Shown here: positions 25,305-32,026 of the stretch, in pieces
Layout of the letters: every line of letters starts with the position of its first letter
Position numbering within the stretch: position 1 is the stretch's first letter
DNA from: Streptomyces musisoli
GTDB taxonomy: Bacteria; Actinomycetota; Actinomycetes; Streptomycetales; Streptomycetaceae
Direction: 5' to 3'
Assembly (NCBI RefSeq): GCF_016741855.1
Contig: NZ_JAERRH010000010.1
Span: 1-64,000, forward strand
DNA: 64,000 nucleotides
Notes under the pieces: model-generated
Seen by the model: the letters and a program-made list of their open reading frames with translations, nothing else
The model's database searches: none
Told to the model about the DNA's origin: nothing
Position numbers and translations under genes: made by a program

Positions 25305-25940
25305 ATGCCCGACACCCCCGCCGCCACCCCGCGCGCCCGCGTCCGGGTACCGCTGCGCTTCGCCGACGGCTACCGCGCCGACGCGAACCTCGTGACCTTC
25401 CACGGCCTCACCGACGGCCTGGAGCACCTCGCCGTCGTCCTCGGCGACCCCGGCCCCGTCCCGCTGGTCCGCCTGCACTCCGAGTGCCTGACCGGTGACG
25501 TCTTCGGCTCGGCCCGCTGCGACTGCGGCCCGCAGCTGCGCGAGGCGGTCGAGCGCATCGCCGGCCGCGGCGGCGTGCTGCTCTACCTCCGCCAGGAGGG
25601 CCGGGGCATCGGCCTCTACAACAAGCTCGACGCGTACGCCCTCCAGGACGAGGGGCTCGACACCTACGAGGCGAACGCCGCCCTCGGTCTGCCGGAGGAC
25701 GCCCGCGACTACACCGCCGCCGCGCAGATGCTCACCGCCCTCGGCATCACGGAGCTGGACCTGCTGTCCAACAACCCCGACAAGGCAGCGCAGTTGGGTG
25801 CGCTCGGCGTCACCGTGCGGGACCGGGTGCCGACCGGCGTCTTCACCACCGCCCACAACGTCCGCTACCTGCGCGCCAAGGTGCTCCAGACCCAGCACAC
25901 GCTGCCGCTGGCCGAACTGGCGGAACTGACGGTGGGCTAG
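25305..25940 (+). CDS. ribA: GTP cyclohydrolase II
   Basis: A 211-residue enzyme converting GTP to formate and a diaminopyrimidine, the first step of riboflavin synthesis; some Streptomyces paralogues keep the formyl group. The zinc site is SECLTGDVFGSARCDCG (C-x10-C-x-C, about 66-82), then LLYLRQEGRGIGLYNKLDAY and LLSNNPDKAAQLGALG. It is a stand-alone GCH II without the RibB domain. The ATG at 25305 follows CGGAGAC. It sits with a RibD-like enzyme and MarR, away from any ribE or ribH gene, so it is probably a second, regulated copy. Whether its product is the normal one depends on an active-site Tyr/Met choice that I cannot place with certainty. Confidence 0.92.
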   Translation: MPDTPAATPRARVRVPLRFADGYRADANLVTFHGLTDGLEHLAVVLGDPGPVPLVRLHSECLTGDVFGSARCDCGPQLREAVERIAGRGGVLLYLRQEGRGIGLYNKLDAYALQDEGLDTYEANAALGLPEDARDYTAAAQMLTALGITELDLLSNNPDKAAQLGALGVTVRDRVPTGVFTTAHNVRYLRAKVLQTQHTLPLAELAELTVG

Positions 25941-26069
25941 TGACCTGAGTCGGAGATTTTCGGGTAGTTCTCGCGAGCTGCCTGGCGTGCCGGCGGCCGG
26001 ACTCCAGCAGGCCGGGCCGGGCAGCCGCACAGCATCCGGCTGGTGGCCGCCGAGCTGACGAAGACTCTC

Positions 26070-26113
26070 TGACCCAGGTCACCAGGTTCTCTCGTTCGGA
26101 TCAGGCCGGATCC
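26070..26113. repeat. 16-bp near-palindrome, left copy of an inverted pair
   Basis: GGATCAGGCCGGATCC at 26098-26113, preceded by CGTTC. Its exact reverse complement occurs at 29886-29901, also preceded by CGTTC. TGACCCAGGTCACC lies just before it (about 26070). Together the two copies bracket the four-gene efflux/TetR block. Confidence 0.6.
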
Positions 26114-26125
26114 GGAGGAGGGGGC

Positions 26126-27631
26126 CTAGCCGGCGCGTCGTGCCGGGAGCCGGAGCGCCGACAGGGCGCCGAGGGCGAGCAGCGCCGCCGCCACGGCGTA
26201 GGCGAGCCGGAAACCGGCCGGGCCCGGGCCCGCCGTGCCCAGCACCACCGACAGCAGGGCCGTACCGACCGACGCGGCCAGCTGGGAGTTGATGCTCAGC
26301 GCGGTGCTCGCCCCGGCCAGCCGGTCCGCGGGCAGGTCACGGGTCGCGGTGGTCATCGCCGGCATCATTGTCATTCCGGCACCGACGCCCAGCACCATGC
26401 CGGCGACGACGATCCGCCAGGACGCGACCCCCGCCATGCCGGTCTGCCAGGCCAGCAGGCCCATGCCGAGGGCCCCCACCGCGCAGCCCGCCGCGATCAT
26501 CCGGCGGGGTGCGACCCGGTCGATCCGCCGCGCCGCGATCTGCATCGTCGTACCGACCACGAGCCCGACCGGCGCGCCGAGCAGCCCGGCCGCCGTCGCG
26601 CTCAGGCCCCGCTCCTGCTGCCAGTACAGCGGCCCGAGCAGCATCGAGCCGAAGTAGCCGCAGGTGAAGACGGCGAGCGTGCCGATGCCGGCGGCGAAGG
26701 TACGGTCCCGCAGCAGCCGCAGGTCCAGCAGCGGCGCGCGGACGGCGAGCGCCCGCCGGACGAAGGCCGCCGCGAGCACGGCACCGGCGAGCGTCGGCAC
26801 CAGCGTGCCGGGTGCCGTGAAGTCGCCGCGCTCGCCGCCGCGCGCCAGGCCGTACAGGAGCAGGGCCAGACCGGGCGAGAGCATCAGCAGGCCGGGCACG
26901 TCCAGCCGGGGCCGGCCGGTACCGCGCGCATGGGGGGCGTCCGCCGGCGGCTCGGTGCCGTACGGATGTGGGGCGTCCGCCGGCGGCTCGGTGCCGCGCG
27001 CGGCCGGGGCGTCGGCCGGCAGCAGGCGGGCCGCCAGGAGCAGGGCCAGGGCGCCGACGGGCAGGTTGATCAGGAAGATCCAGTGCCAGGAGGCGGCGTC
27101 GACCAGCCGGCCGCCGAGCACCGGGCCGAGCACCGGGCCGACCAGGATGGGCAGCCCCAGCACGGCCATCGCCCGGCCGAGCCGGGCCCGGTCCACGACC
27201 CGCATGCCCATCGTCATGCCGACCGGCTGAAGCAGCCCACCGCCCAGCCCCTGCACGGCCCGGAACGCGATCAGACTGCCCGCGTCCCAGGCGCAGGCGG
27301 CGAGCAGGGAGCCCAGCGTGAACAGGGCGAGCGCGATCACATAGGTGCGCTTGGCGCCGATCCGGTCCATCGCCCAGGCGGCGGTCGGGATGACCGCCGC
27401 CAGCGCGAGCGTGTAGGCGGTCGTGGTCCACTGCATGGTCTCCAGCGGGGCGCCGAAGGACTCCGAGAGGTGGCGCAGCGCCACGTTGACGATCGTCATG
27501 TCGAGCACAGCCATGATCGTGCCGAGGACCACGACGGTGGCGACGCGGGGGAAGGCGGCCGCGGGGGCGGGGCCCGCGACCTCGGCCGGGGGCGCCTGCC
27601 GGGCGGTACCGGGAGACCGGAGGGAACTCAT
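26126..27631 (-). CDS. MFS drug exporter, DHA2 (14-TM, EmrB/QacA type)
   Basis: A 501-residue exporter of the DHA2 family. Motif D1 is seen as VVLGTIMAVLDMTIVNVALRHL (TM1), motif A as AWAMDRIGAKRTYVIAL, and motif C as GLPILVGPVLGPVLGGRLVD. The loop after TM6 (about 205-245) contains a 12-residue repeat (PPADAPxxxGTE), encoded by a 36-bp DNA repeat. The ATG at 27631 is preceded by the flavin reductase stop 11 bp away, so the two genes form an operon. Two 14-bp operators upstream and a divergent TetR gene suggest TetR repression relieved by a toxic ligand. Confidence 0.9.
   Translation of the reverse strand: MSSLRSPGTARQAPPAEVAGPAPAAAFPRVATVVVLGTIMAVLDMTIVNVALRHLSESFGAPLETMQWTTTAYTLALAAVIPTAAWAMDRIGAKRTYVIALALFTLGSLLAACAWDAGSLIAFRAVQGLGGGLLQPVGMTMGMRVVDRARLGRAMAVLGLPILVGPVLGPVLGGRLVDAASWHWIFLINLPVGALALLLAARLLPADAPAARGTEPPADAPHPYGTEPPADAPHARGTGRPRLDVPGLLMLSPGLALLLYGLARGGERGDFTAPGTLVPTLAGAVLAAAFVRRALAVRAPLLDLRLLRDRTFAAGIGTLAVFTCGYFGSMLLGPLYWQQERGLSATAAGLLGAPVGLVVGTTMQIAARRIDRVAPRRMIAAGCAVGALGMGLLAWQTGMAGVASWRIVVAGMVLGVGAGMTMMPAMTTATRDLPADRLAGASTALSINSQLAASVGTALLSVVLGTAGPGPAGFRLAYAVAAALLALGALSALRLPARRAG
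26939..27015. repeat. 36-bp in-frame repeat inside the MFS gene
   Basis: GTCCGCCGGCGGCTCGGTGC recurs at 26939 and 26975, with a degenerate third copy. The 36-bp period keeps frame and adds 12 residues per copy to a cytoplasmic loop. Confidence 0.7.
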
Positions 27632-27642
27632 CGCCCGCCCTC

Positions 27643-28275
27643 TCAGCCCGCGTAGGGACGCTCGGCGCGCGCGGTGCGCAACGCCCGCCCCCACCAGACG
27701 AGCTGGCCGAGCATGCCCTTGGCGGCACCGGCGCACACCTCGGCGTCGCGCGGGACCCCGTCCTCGCCGAGGCCGGACCAGGGACCGTGCAGGCTGACCG
27801 AGTCGCGCACCGTCACGGCGTGCAGTTCGGCGAAGACCAGCCGGAGCTGCTCGACCGCGCGCAGCCCGCCACCGAGACCGCCGTACGACACGAAGCCCAC
27901 CGGCTTGGCCTGCCACTCGCGCAGGTGCCAGTCGAGGAGGTTCTTCAGGACCGCGGGGAAGCTGTGGTTGTACTCGGGCGTGACGACCACGAAGGCGTCG
28001 GCGTCGGCCAGCCGCGGCGAGACGTCCCGCAGCGCGGCGGCGGCCGAGGGGCTCGGCGTGCCGCCCCAGCCGGGCAGCACCAGCGGCAGGTCCACCTCGG
28101 CGAGGTCGACGACGTCGAACTCCAGGCCCGGGTCGGCGTCCGCCGCGGTGGCGAGGAACCAGTCGGTGACGTCCCGCCCCCGGCGTCCCTCGCGCACGCT
28201 GCCGATGATGACGGCGACACGGAGCGGACGGTCCTCGGCGGTACGGGCACCGGTGAACGAGTCGGCAACGGACAT
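27643..28275 (-). CDS. NADPH-dependent FMN reductase / NAD(P)H-quinone reductase-like flavoprotein
   Basis: A 210-residue flavodoxin-like reductase. The phosphate-binding loop is AVIIGSVREGRRGRDVTDW (about 21-39); TPEYNHSFPAVLKNLLDW is the family signature, and VGFVSYGGLGGGLRAVEQLR lines the flavin. Such enzymes reduce FMN, quinones or nitro compounds using NADPH. It lies 11 bp upstream of the efflux gene in the same operon, so a role in detoxifying the compound sensed by the TetR protein is likely but inferred. Ribosome binding site GGGGGA precedes the ATG. Confidence 0.9.
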   Translation of the reverse strand: MSVADSFTGARTAEDRPLRVAVIIGSVREGRRGRDVTDWFLATAADADPGLEFDVVDLAEVDLPLVLPGWGGTPSPSAAAALRDVSPRLADADAFVVVTPEYNHSFPAVLKNLLDWHLREWQAKPVGFVSYGGLGGGLRAVEQLRLVFAELHAVTVRDSVSLHGPWSGLGEDGVPRDAEVCAGAAKGMLGQLVWWGRALRTARAERPYAG

Positions 28276-28428
28276 GGCTGTCCCCCTCTTTGGCGGATCC
28301 CTCTGGTGAATCCCGACGGATCTCAGCGGCGGAGCTCTCCTGCGAACTCCTCTTGTGGCCCGTCGGCGCGCTCACGGGCGCTCCGACGGCGGGCGGGCCG
28401 CGGATCGCGGTCGCCTCTCCAGCAAACT

Positions 28429-28463
28429 ACAACGCCCGTTGTAAAAATTACAACGGGCGTTGT
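28429..28463. promoter_or_regulatory. Double TetR operator
   Basis: ACAACGCCCGTTGT (28429-28442) and ACAACGGGCGTTGT (28450-28463) are exact reverse complements separated by 7 bp (AAAAATT). Each is itself near-palindromic (ACAACG/CGTTGT). They sit between the reductase-MFS operon and the divergent TetR gene. The centre-to-centre distance of 21 bp puts two dimers on one face of the helix. Confidence 0.85.
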
Positions 28464-28501
28464 CGCTCAGTTAGAGTTGCCTGGTCGCTAAGGAGGCGGA
28501 C

Positions 28502-29188
28502 GTGAGCGAAACGAACGAGTCCCGGCTGAAGCAGGCACAGCGCGAGGTCTCACCGCGCAAGCTCCAGAAGCAGATGGCCATCGCGAGCGCGGCCTGCACG
28601 GTCTTCGGCCGCGAGGGCTACGCGCGCGCCTCGGTCGACGCGCTCGCCGCCGCGGCCGGCGTGTCCACGCGCACGCTCTACAACCACTTCCCCGGCGGCA
28701 AGGCGCAGCTCTTCCAGACGGTCGTGACCTGGACGTCCAGCGAGGTGCGGGACGCCCAACTGGCCCGTCTGCGCGCCGTACTGGACCCGGAGCGCCCGCC
28801 CCACCCCGACGACCTGGAACGCGACCTGGTCTCCCTGGCCCGCGCCTTCACCGGGCTCATGGCCGACTACGCGAACCACTTCGCCCTGGTCCGGCACATC
28901 CACGCGGAGGCCGACCACGTACCGCCCGAGGTCCTCAGGGCCTGGCTGGAGGCCGGGCCGGAAGCGGTCGAGCGGGCCCTCACCGAGGCGATGACCCACC
29001 TGGAGGACGTCGGCCTGCTGAACCTCCACGGCGACGCGGCGCTGGCCGCGAGCCACTTCTCGGCCCTGACCGCGCACCGGATCACCCAGACCACCCACTA
29101 CGGCGTGATGCCCCTGCCGGCGGCGGAGACGGACCGCCTGATCAGGAGTGCGGTGGCCGCGTTCCTGCGGGCCTACGGAGCCGGGTGA
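28502..29188 (+). CDS. TetR-family regulator of the reductase/efflux operon
   Basis: A 228-residue TetR protein. The N-terminal DNA-binding domain (about 18-70) reads MAIASAACTVFGREGYARASVDALAAAAGVSTRTLYNHF. The C-terminal domain resembles the TetR_C AefR-like type (FTGLMADYANHFALVRHIHAEADHVPPEV). The GTG at 28502 has a strong ribosome binding site, AAGGAGG. The divergent operon and the pair of inverted 14-bp operators immediately upstream make it the likely autorepressor. Confidence 0.92.
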   Translation: MSETNESRLKQAQREVSPRKLQKQMAIASAACTVFGREGYARASVDALAAAAGVSTRTLYNHFPGGKAQLFQTVVTWTSSEVRDAQLARLRAVLDPERPPHPDDLERDLVSLARAFTGLMADYANHFALVRHIHAEADHVPPEVLRAWLEAGPEAVERALTEAMTHLEDVGLLNLHGDAALAASHFSALTAHRITQTTHYGVMPLPAAETDRLIRSAVAAFLRAYGAG

Positions 29189-29306
29189 CGACCACCGCGC
29201 CCCGGAGCGGGCGCCCGGTACGGCTCCCGCCCGGATGTCACCACTCCACTCGCAGTACTCTGCCCGGAGTGACGTACGACCCCCGCGCCCCCGGGAGCCA
29301 CCGCCC

Positions 29307-29873
29307 ATGGTGAGACGGAACGACCAGCGGCGCGCGGCACTCGTGGACGCCGCGATCGAGGTACTGGCCCGGGAGGGCGCCCGGGGGCTGACCTTCCGGG
29401 CGGTGGACGCCGAGGCCGCCGTACCCACCGGAACGGCGTCCAACTACTTCACCAGCCGCGACGACCTGCTCACCCAGGCCGGCGACCGCGTCTACGCCCG
29501 GCTGCGCCCCGACGAGGCGACCCTCGCACACCAGCGGACGGCCGGCCGGGACCGGGATGCGTACGCCCGGCTGATGCGCGAACTCGTCGGCCGGGTCGCC
29601 GCCTTCCGCACCGGCTACCTCGCCCTCCTGGAACTCCGCCTGGAGGCCACCCGCCGCCCGGAACTGCGCACGGTCCTCACCGAACGCGTCCGCGCCGACC
29701 TCGCCTACCACGAGGCCGCCGGCCTCCCCGGCGACGCCACGGCGGTCAAACTCCTGTACCTGGCCCTGAACTGGCTGATCGTCGAACAGCTCACCCTCCC
29801 GGAGGTCCTCACCGAGGAGGAACGCGACGCCCTGGTGACGGCGGCGGTGGAACGGATCGTGAGCGAGGACTAG
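29307..29873 (+). CDS. TetR-family regulator
   Basis: A 188-residue TetR protein with helix-turn-helix RAALVDAAIEVLAREGARGLTFRAVDAEAAVPTGTASNYFTSRDDL (about 9-53). The ATG at 29307 follows CGGGAGCCACCGCCC. Upstream in-frame sequence is not protein-like. It is the last gene before the right copy of the 16-bp inverted repeat and a strong terminator. No divergent target gene is next to it, so it may control the neighbouring efflux operon or a distant gene. Confidence 0.88.
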   Translation: MVRRNDQRRAALVDAAIEVLAREGARGLTFRAVDAEAAVPTGTASNYFTSRDDLLTQAGDRVYARLRPDEATLAHQRTAGRDRDAYARLMRELVGRVAAFRTGYLALLELRLEATRRPELRTVLTERVRADLAYHEAAGLPGDATAVKLLYLALNWLIVEQLTLPEVLTEEERDALVTAAVERIVSED

Positions 29874-29885
29874 CGACTTTCGTTC

Positions 29886-29901
29886 GGATCCGGCCTGATC
29901 C
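29886..29901. repeat. 16-bp near-palindrome, right copy
   Basis: GGATCCGGCCTGATCC, the exact reverse complement of 26098-26113. It lies 13 bp after the TetR stop codon. Confidence 0.6.
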
Positions 29902-29950
29902 AAACGGGAGGCCCTAGGCGGAGGCGGGACCCGACGGCCCGGAAAACGCC

Positions 29951-29988
29951 GCGGCGCCCGGGCCGGCCGAAGCCGGCCCGGGCGCCGC
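29951..29988. terminator. Very strong hairpin between TetR gene and tRNA-Lys
   Basis: GCGGCGCCCGGGCCGGC, loop CGAA, and a perfect 17-bp complement. It separates convergent transcription of the TetR gene and tRNA-Lys. Confidence 0.85.
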
Positions 29989-30026
29989 GCGGCAGGTCAG
30001 AGGGCATGAAGCCCGCCTGCGAACCG

Positions 30027-30099
30027 TAGGCCCTGTGGGACTCGAACCCACAACCAATGGATTAAAAGTCCACTGCTCTGCCAATTGAGCTAAGGGCCC
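30027..30099 (-). tRNA. tRNA-Lys (TTT)
   Basis: A 73-nt cloverleaf on the minus strand beginning GGGCCCTTAGCTCAATTGG, with anticodon loop CTTTTAA (TTT) and T-arm GTGGGTTCGAGTCCCAC. The acceptor stem closes with G1:U72 and the discriminator is A. CCA is not encoded. Confidence 0.95.
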
Positions 30100-30198
30100 A
30101 GGCGATGTTGCCTGTCCGAGCATAGCCGGACGAGGCCGCGTCGCCGATCGGGTATCGGTGACACGGCCACGTCGGAAGGGGCCGGAGTGGGGTGATGG

Positions 30199-31722
30199 TT
30201 ACTTTTCGGCCGGGACGGAAGCGGGGGCGTGGGTGCGGGCGAGGAACCAGTGGCGGGCCGAGGCCAGCCACCACGTCGCCGCGAAGCCGAGGACGACCAG
30301 GACGGCCACCGGGGCGTAGTTGAACGTCTTCCAGGTGACGGGGGAGACCTGCGGGAGCATGAAGAGGACCGTGATCACCACCACCCACGCCACCGAGACG
30401 ACCCCGATCACCCGCGACCAGCGGCCCAGGTGCCAGGGGCCGCGGTCGAACCCGGCGCCCCTGCGGACCCGCAGGAAGGTCGGGATGACGTACGCGATGT
30501 AGAGGCCGATGACCGCGATCGACGTCACCGCCGCGTAGGCCGTCGTGTTGATCAGGTACGGCAGCCCGAGGGCCAGGGCGCCGAGCGCGGCCAGCCAGAC
30601 CGCCGCCACGGGGGTGCGGGTGCGCGGGCTGACCGTGTGCCAGACGTGGGAGAAGGGCAGCGCGCCGTCCCGCGAAAAGGCGTAGATCATACGGCTGTTG
30701 GCGGTGACGGAAGCCATCCCGCAGAAGAGCTGGGCACCGATCACCACCAGGAGGAGCAGCTTTCCGGCGGTGGCGCCGAGCGCGTCCAGGAGGATCTGCG
30801 CGGGGGGTGCGCCGGTCGGGGAGGCCAGCTCGTCGTCGTAGGACTGGATCGCGAAGGTGAAGCCCAGGAGGAGGACGAAGCCGGCGATCCAGGACGTCCA
30901 GATCGAGCGGACGATGCCCTTGGGGCCGGCCGTGGCCGCGTTGCGGGTCTCCTCGGTCATGTGGGCCGATGCGTCATAGCCGGTGAAGGTGTACTGGGCC
31001 ATCAGGAGGCCGAGGAGCACCACGTACGGGCCGCTGCCCCAGCCCGTCCGGTTGACGAACTCGGTGAAGACGAACGTCGGCGACCGGTGGTGGTCCGGCA
31101 CCAGTGCCAGGGCGGCGACGATCACCGCCACGCCCACGACGTGCCACCAGACGCTCACGCCGTTCAGGAACGCCACGATGCGGACACCGAAGGTGTTCAG
31201 CAGGCCGTGCAGGACGAGGATCGCCGCGAACAGGGCCACGGTGCGGCCCGGTGTCACCCCGAAGCCGAACTGGAGGTTCAGATAGGCGCCCAGGAAGGAG
31301 GCGGCGCCGAAGTCGATGCCCGCGGTGACCGCCACCTGCCCCAGCACGTTGAACCAGCCCGTGAACCACGCCCAGGCCGCCGCCGAGCGCGGGGGTGCCA
31401 GGCGGTGGGCCCAGAAGTACAGGCCCGCCGAGGTGGGGTACGCCGAGCAGATCTCGGCCATCGACAGCCCCACGAAGAGCGTCATGAGGCCCACCGCCAC
31501 CCAGCCCCAGGTGATCACCGCGGGGCCGCCGGTGGTCATGCCGAAGAGATAGAGCGTCAGGCAGCCGGAGAGGACCGAGATGATCGTGAAGGAGACGGCG
31601 TAGTTCGAGAACGCCGACATACGACGGGCGAGGACCTGGGTGTAGCCGAGCTGCGCCAGCCGTTCCTCGTCCGACGGGCCGGACGCTCCGTGCTGTCCGC
31701 TCACTCTCGCGTCATCTGTCAT
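30199..31722 (-). CDS. Amino acid permease (APC superfamily)
   Basis: A 507-residue transporter with about 12 membrane segments. TM1 contains FSNYAVSFTIISVLSGCLTLYLFGM, close to the GABA/choline permease branch of the APC family; SMAEICSAYPTSAGLYFWAHRLA and YTFTGYDASAHMTEETRNA (conserved Asp/Glu of TM6) are typical. It should import an amino acid or amine by proton symport; the substrate is not readable. The ATG at 31722 has GGGGG just upstream. It stands alone between tRNA-Lys and the helicase gene. Confidence 0.93.
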   Translation of the reverse strand: MTDDARVSGQHGASGPSDEERLAQLGYTQVLARRMSAFSNYAVSFTIISVLSGCLTLYLFGMTTGGPAVITWGWVAVGLMTLFVGLSMAEICSAYPTSAGLYFWAHRLAPPRSAAAWAWFTGWFNVLGQVAVTAGIDFGAASFLGAYLNLQFGFGVTPGRTVALFAAILVLHGLLNTFGVRIVAFLNGVSVWWHVVGVAVIVAALALVPDHHRSPTFVFTEFVNRTGWGSGPYVVLLGLLMAQYTFTGYDASAHMTEETRNAATAGPKGIVRSIWTSWIAGFVLLLGFTFAIQSYDDELASPTGAPPAQILLDALGATAGKLLLLVVIGAQLFCGMASVTANSRMIYAFSRDGALPFSHVWHTVSPRTRTPVAAVWLAALGALALGLPYLINTTAYAAVTSIAVIGLYIAYVIPTFLRVRRGAGFDRGPWHLGRWSRVIGVVSVAWVVVITVLFMLPQVSPVTWKTFNYAPVAVLVVLGFAATWWLASARHWFLARTHAPASVPAEK

Positions 31723-32026
31723 GCCCCCAGCAATTCCCTCACCGGAGGGGTGACATGCGTCACTCTCAGGCCGGGATGGCCGGAACAGGCCCTTGTAGCC
31801 CTGCCGGCCGGTCCCGGTCCTCACCCGGGCGGCGGACGAACCCCGGCCGTTGCCGGCCCGCGGTACAGGTCGCCCGCGCCGCCCCGCCTGCCCCGCGCCG
31901 TCCCGTCCCGCACCGCCCCGGCCACCCCGCTGCCCCGACTGCCCCGACTGCCCCGACTGCCCCTGGAAACGCCGGAAGGGCCCGTACGACCGATGTCGTA
32001 CGGGCCCTTCCTCAGTTCACTCGGCG
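31723..32026. other. Intergenic region with 9-bp repeats and helicase terminator
   Basis: Promoter region of the permease plus a short GC repeat (GCCCCGACT, three to four copies, about 31930-31960) and a terminator hairpin. No gene. Confidence 0.6.
31975..32010 (-). terminator. Terminator of the DEAD-box helicase gene
   Basis: GAAGGGCCCGTACGAC, loop CGAT, and a perfect 16-bp complement, 17 bp beyond the helicase stop codon. Confidence 0.85.

Noticed and set aside
29886..30099. Integrative element ending at tRNA-Lys
   Set aside because: No integrase and no duplicated tRNA-Lys 3' end was found; only the inverted 16-mers support an island.
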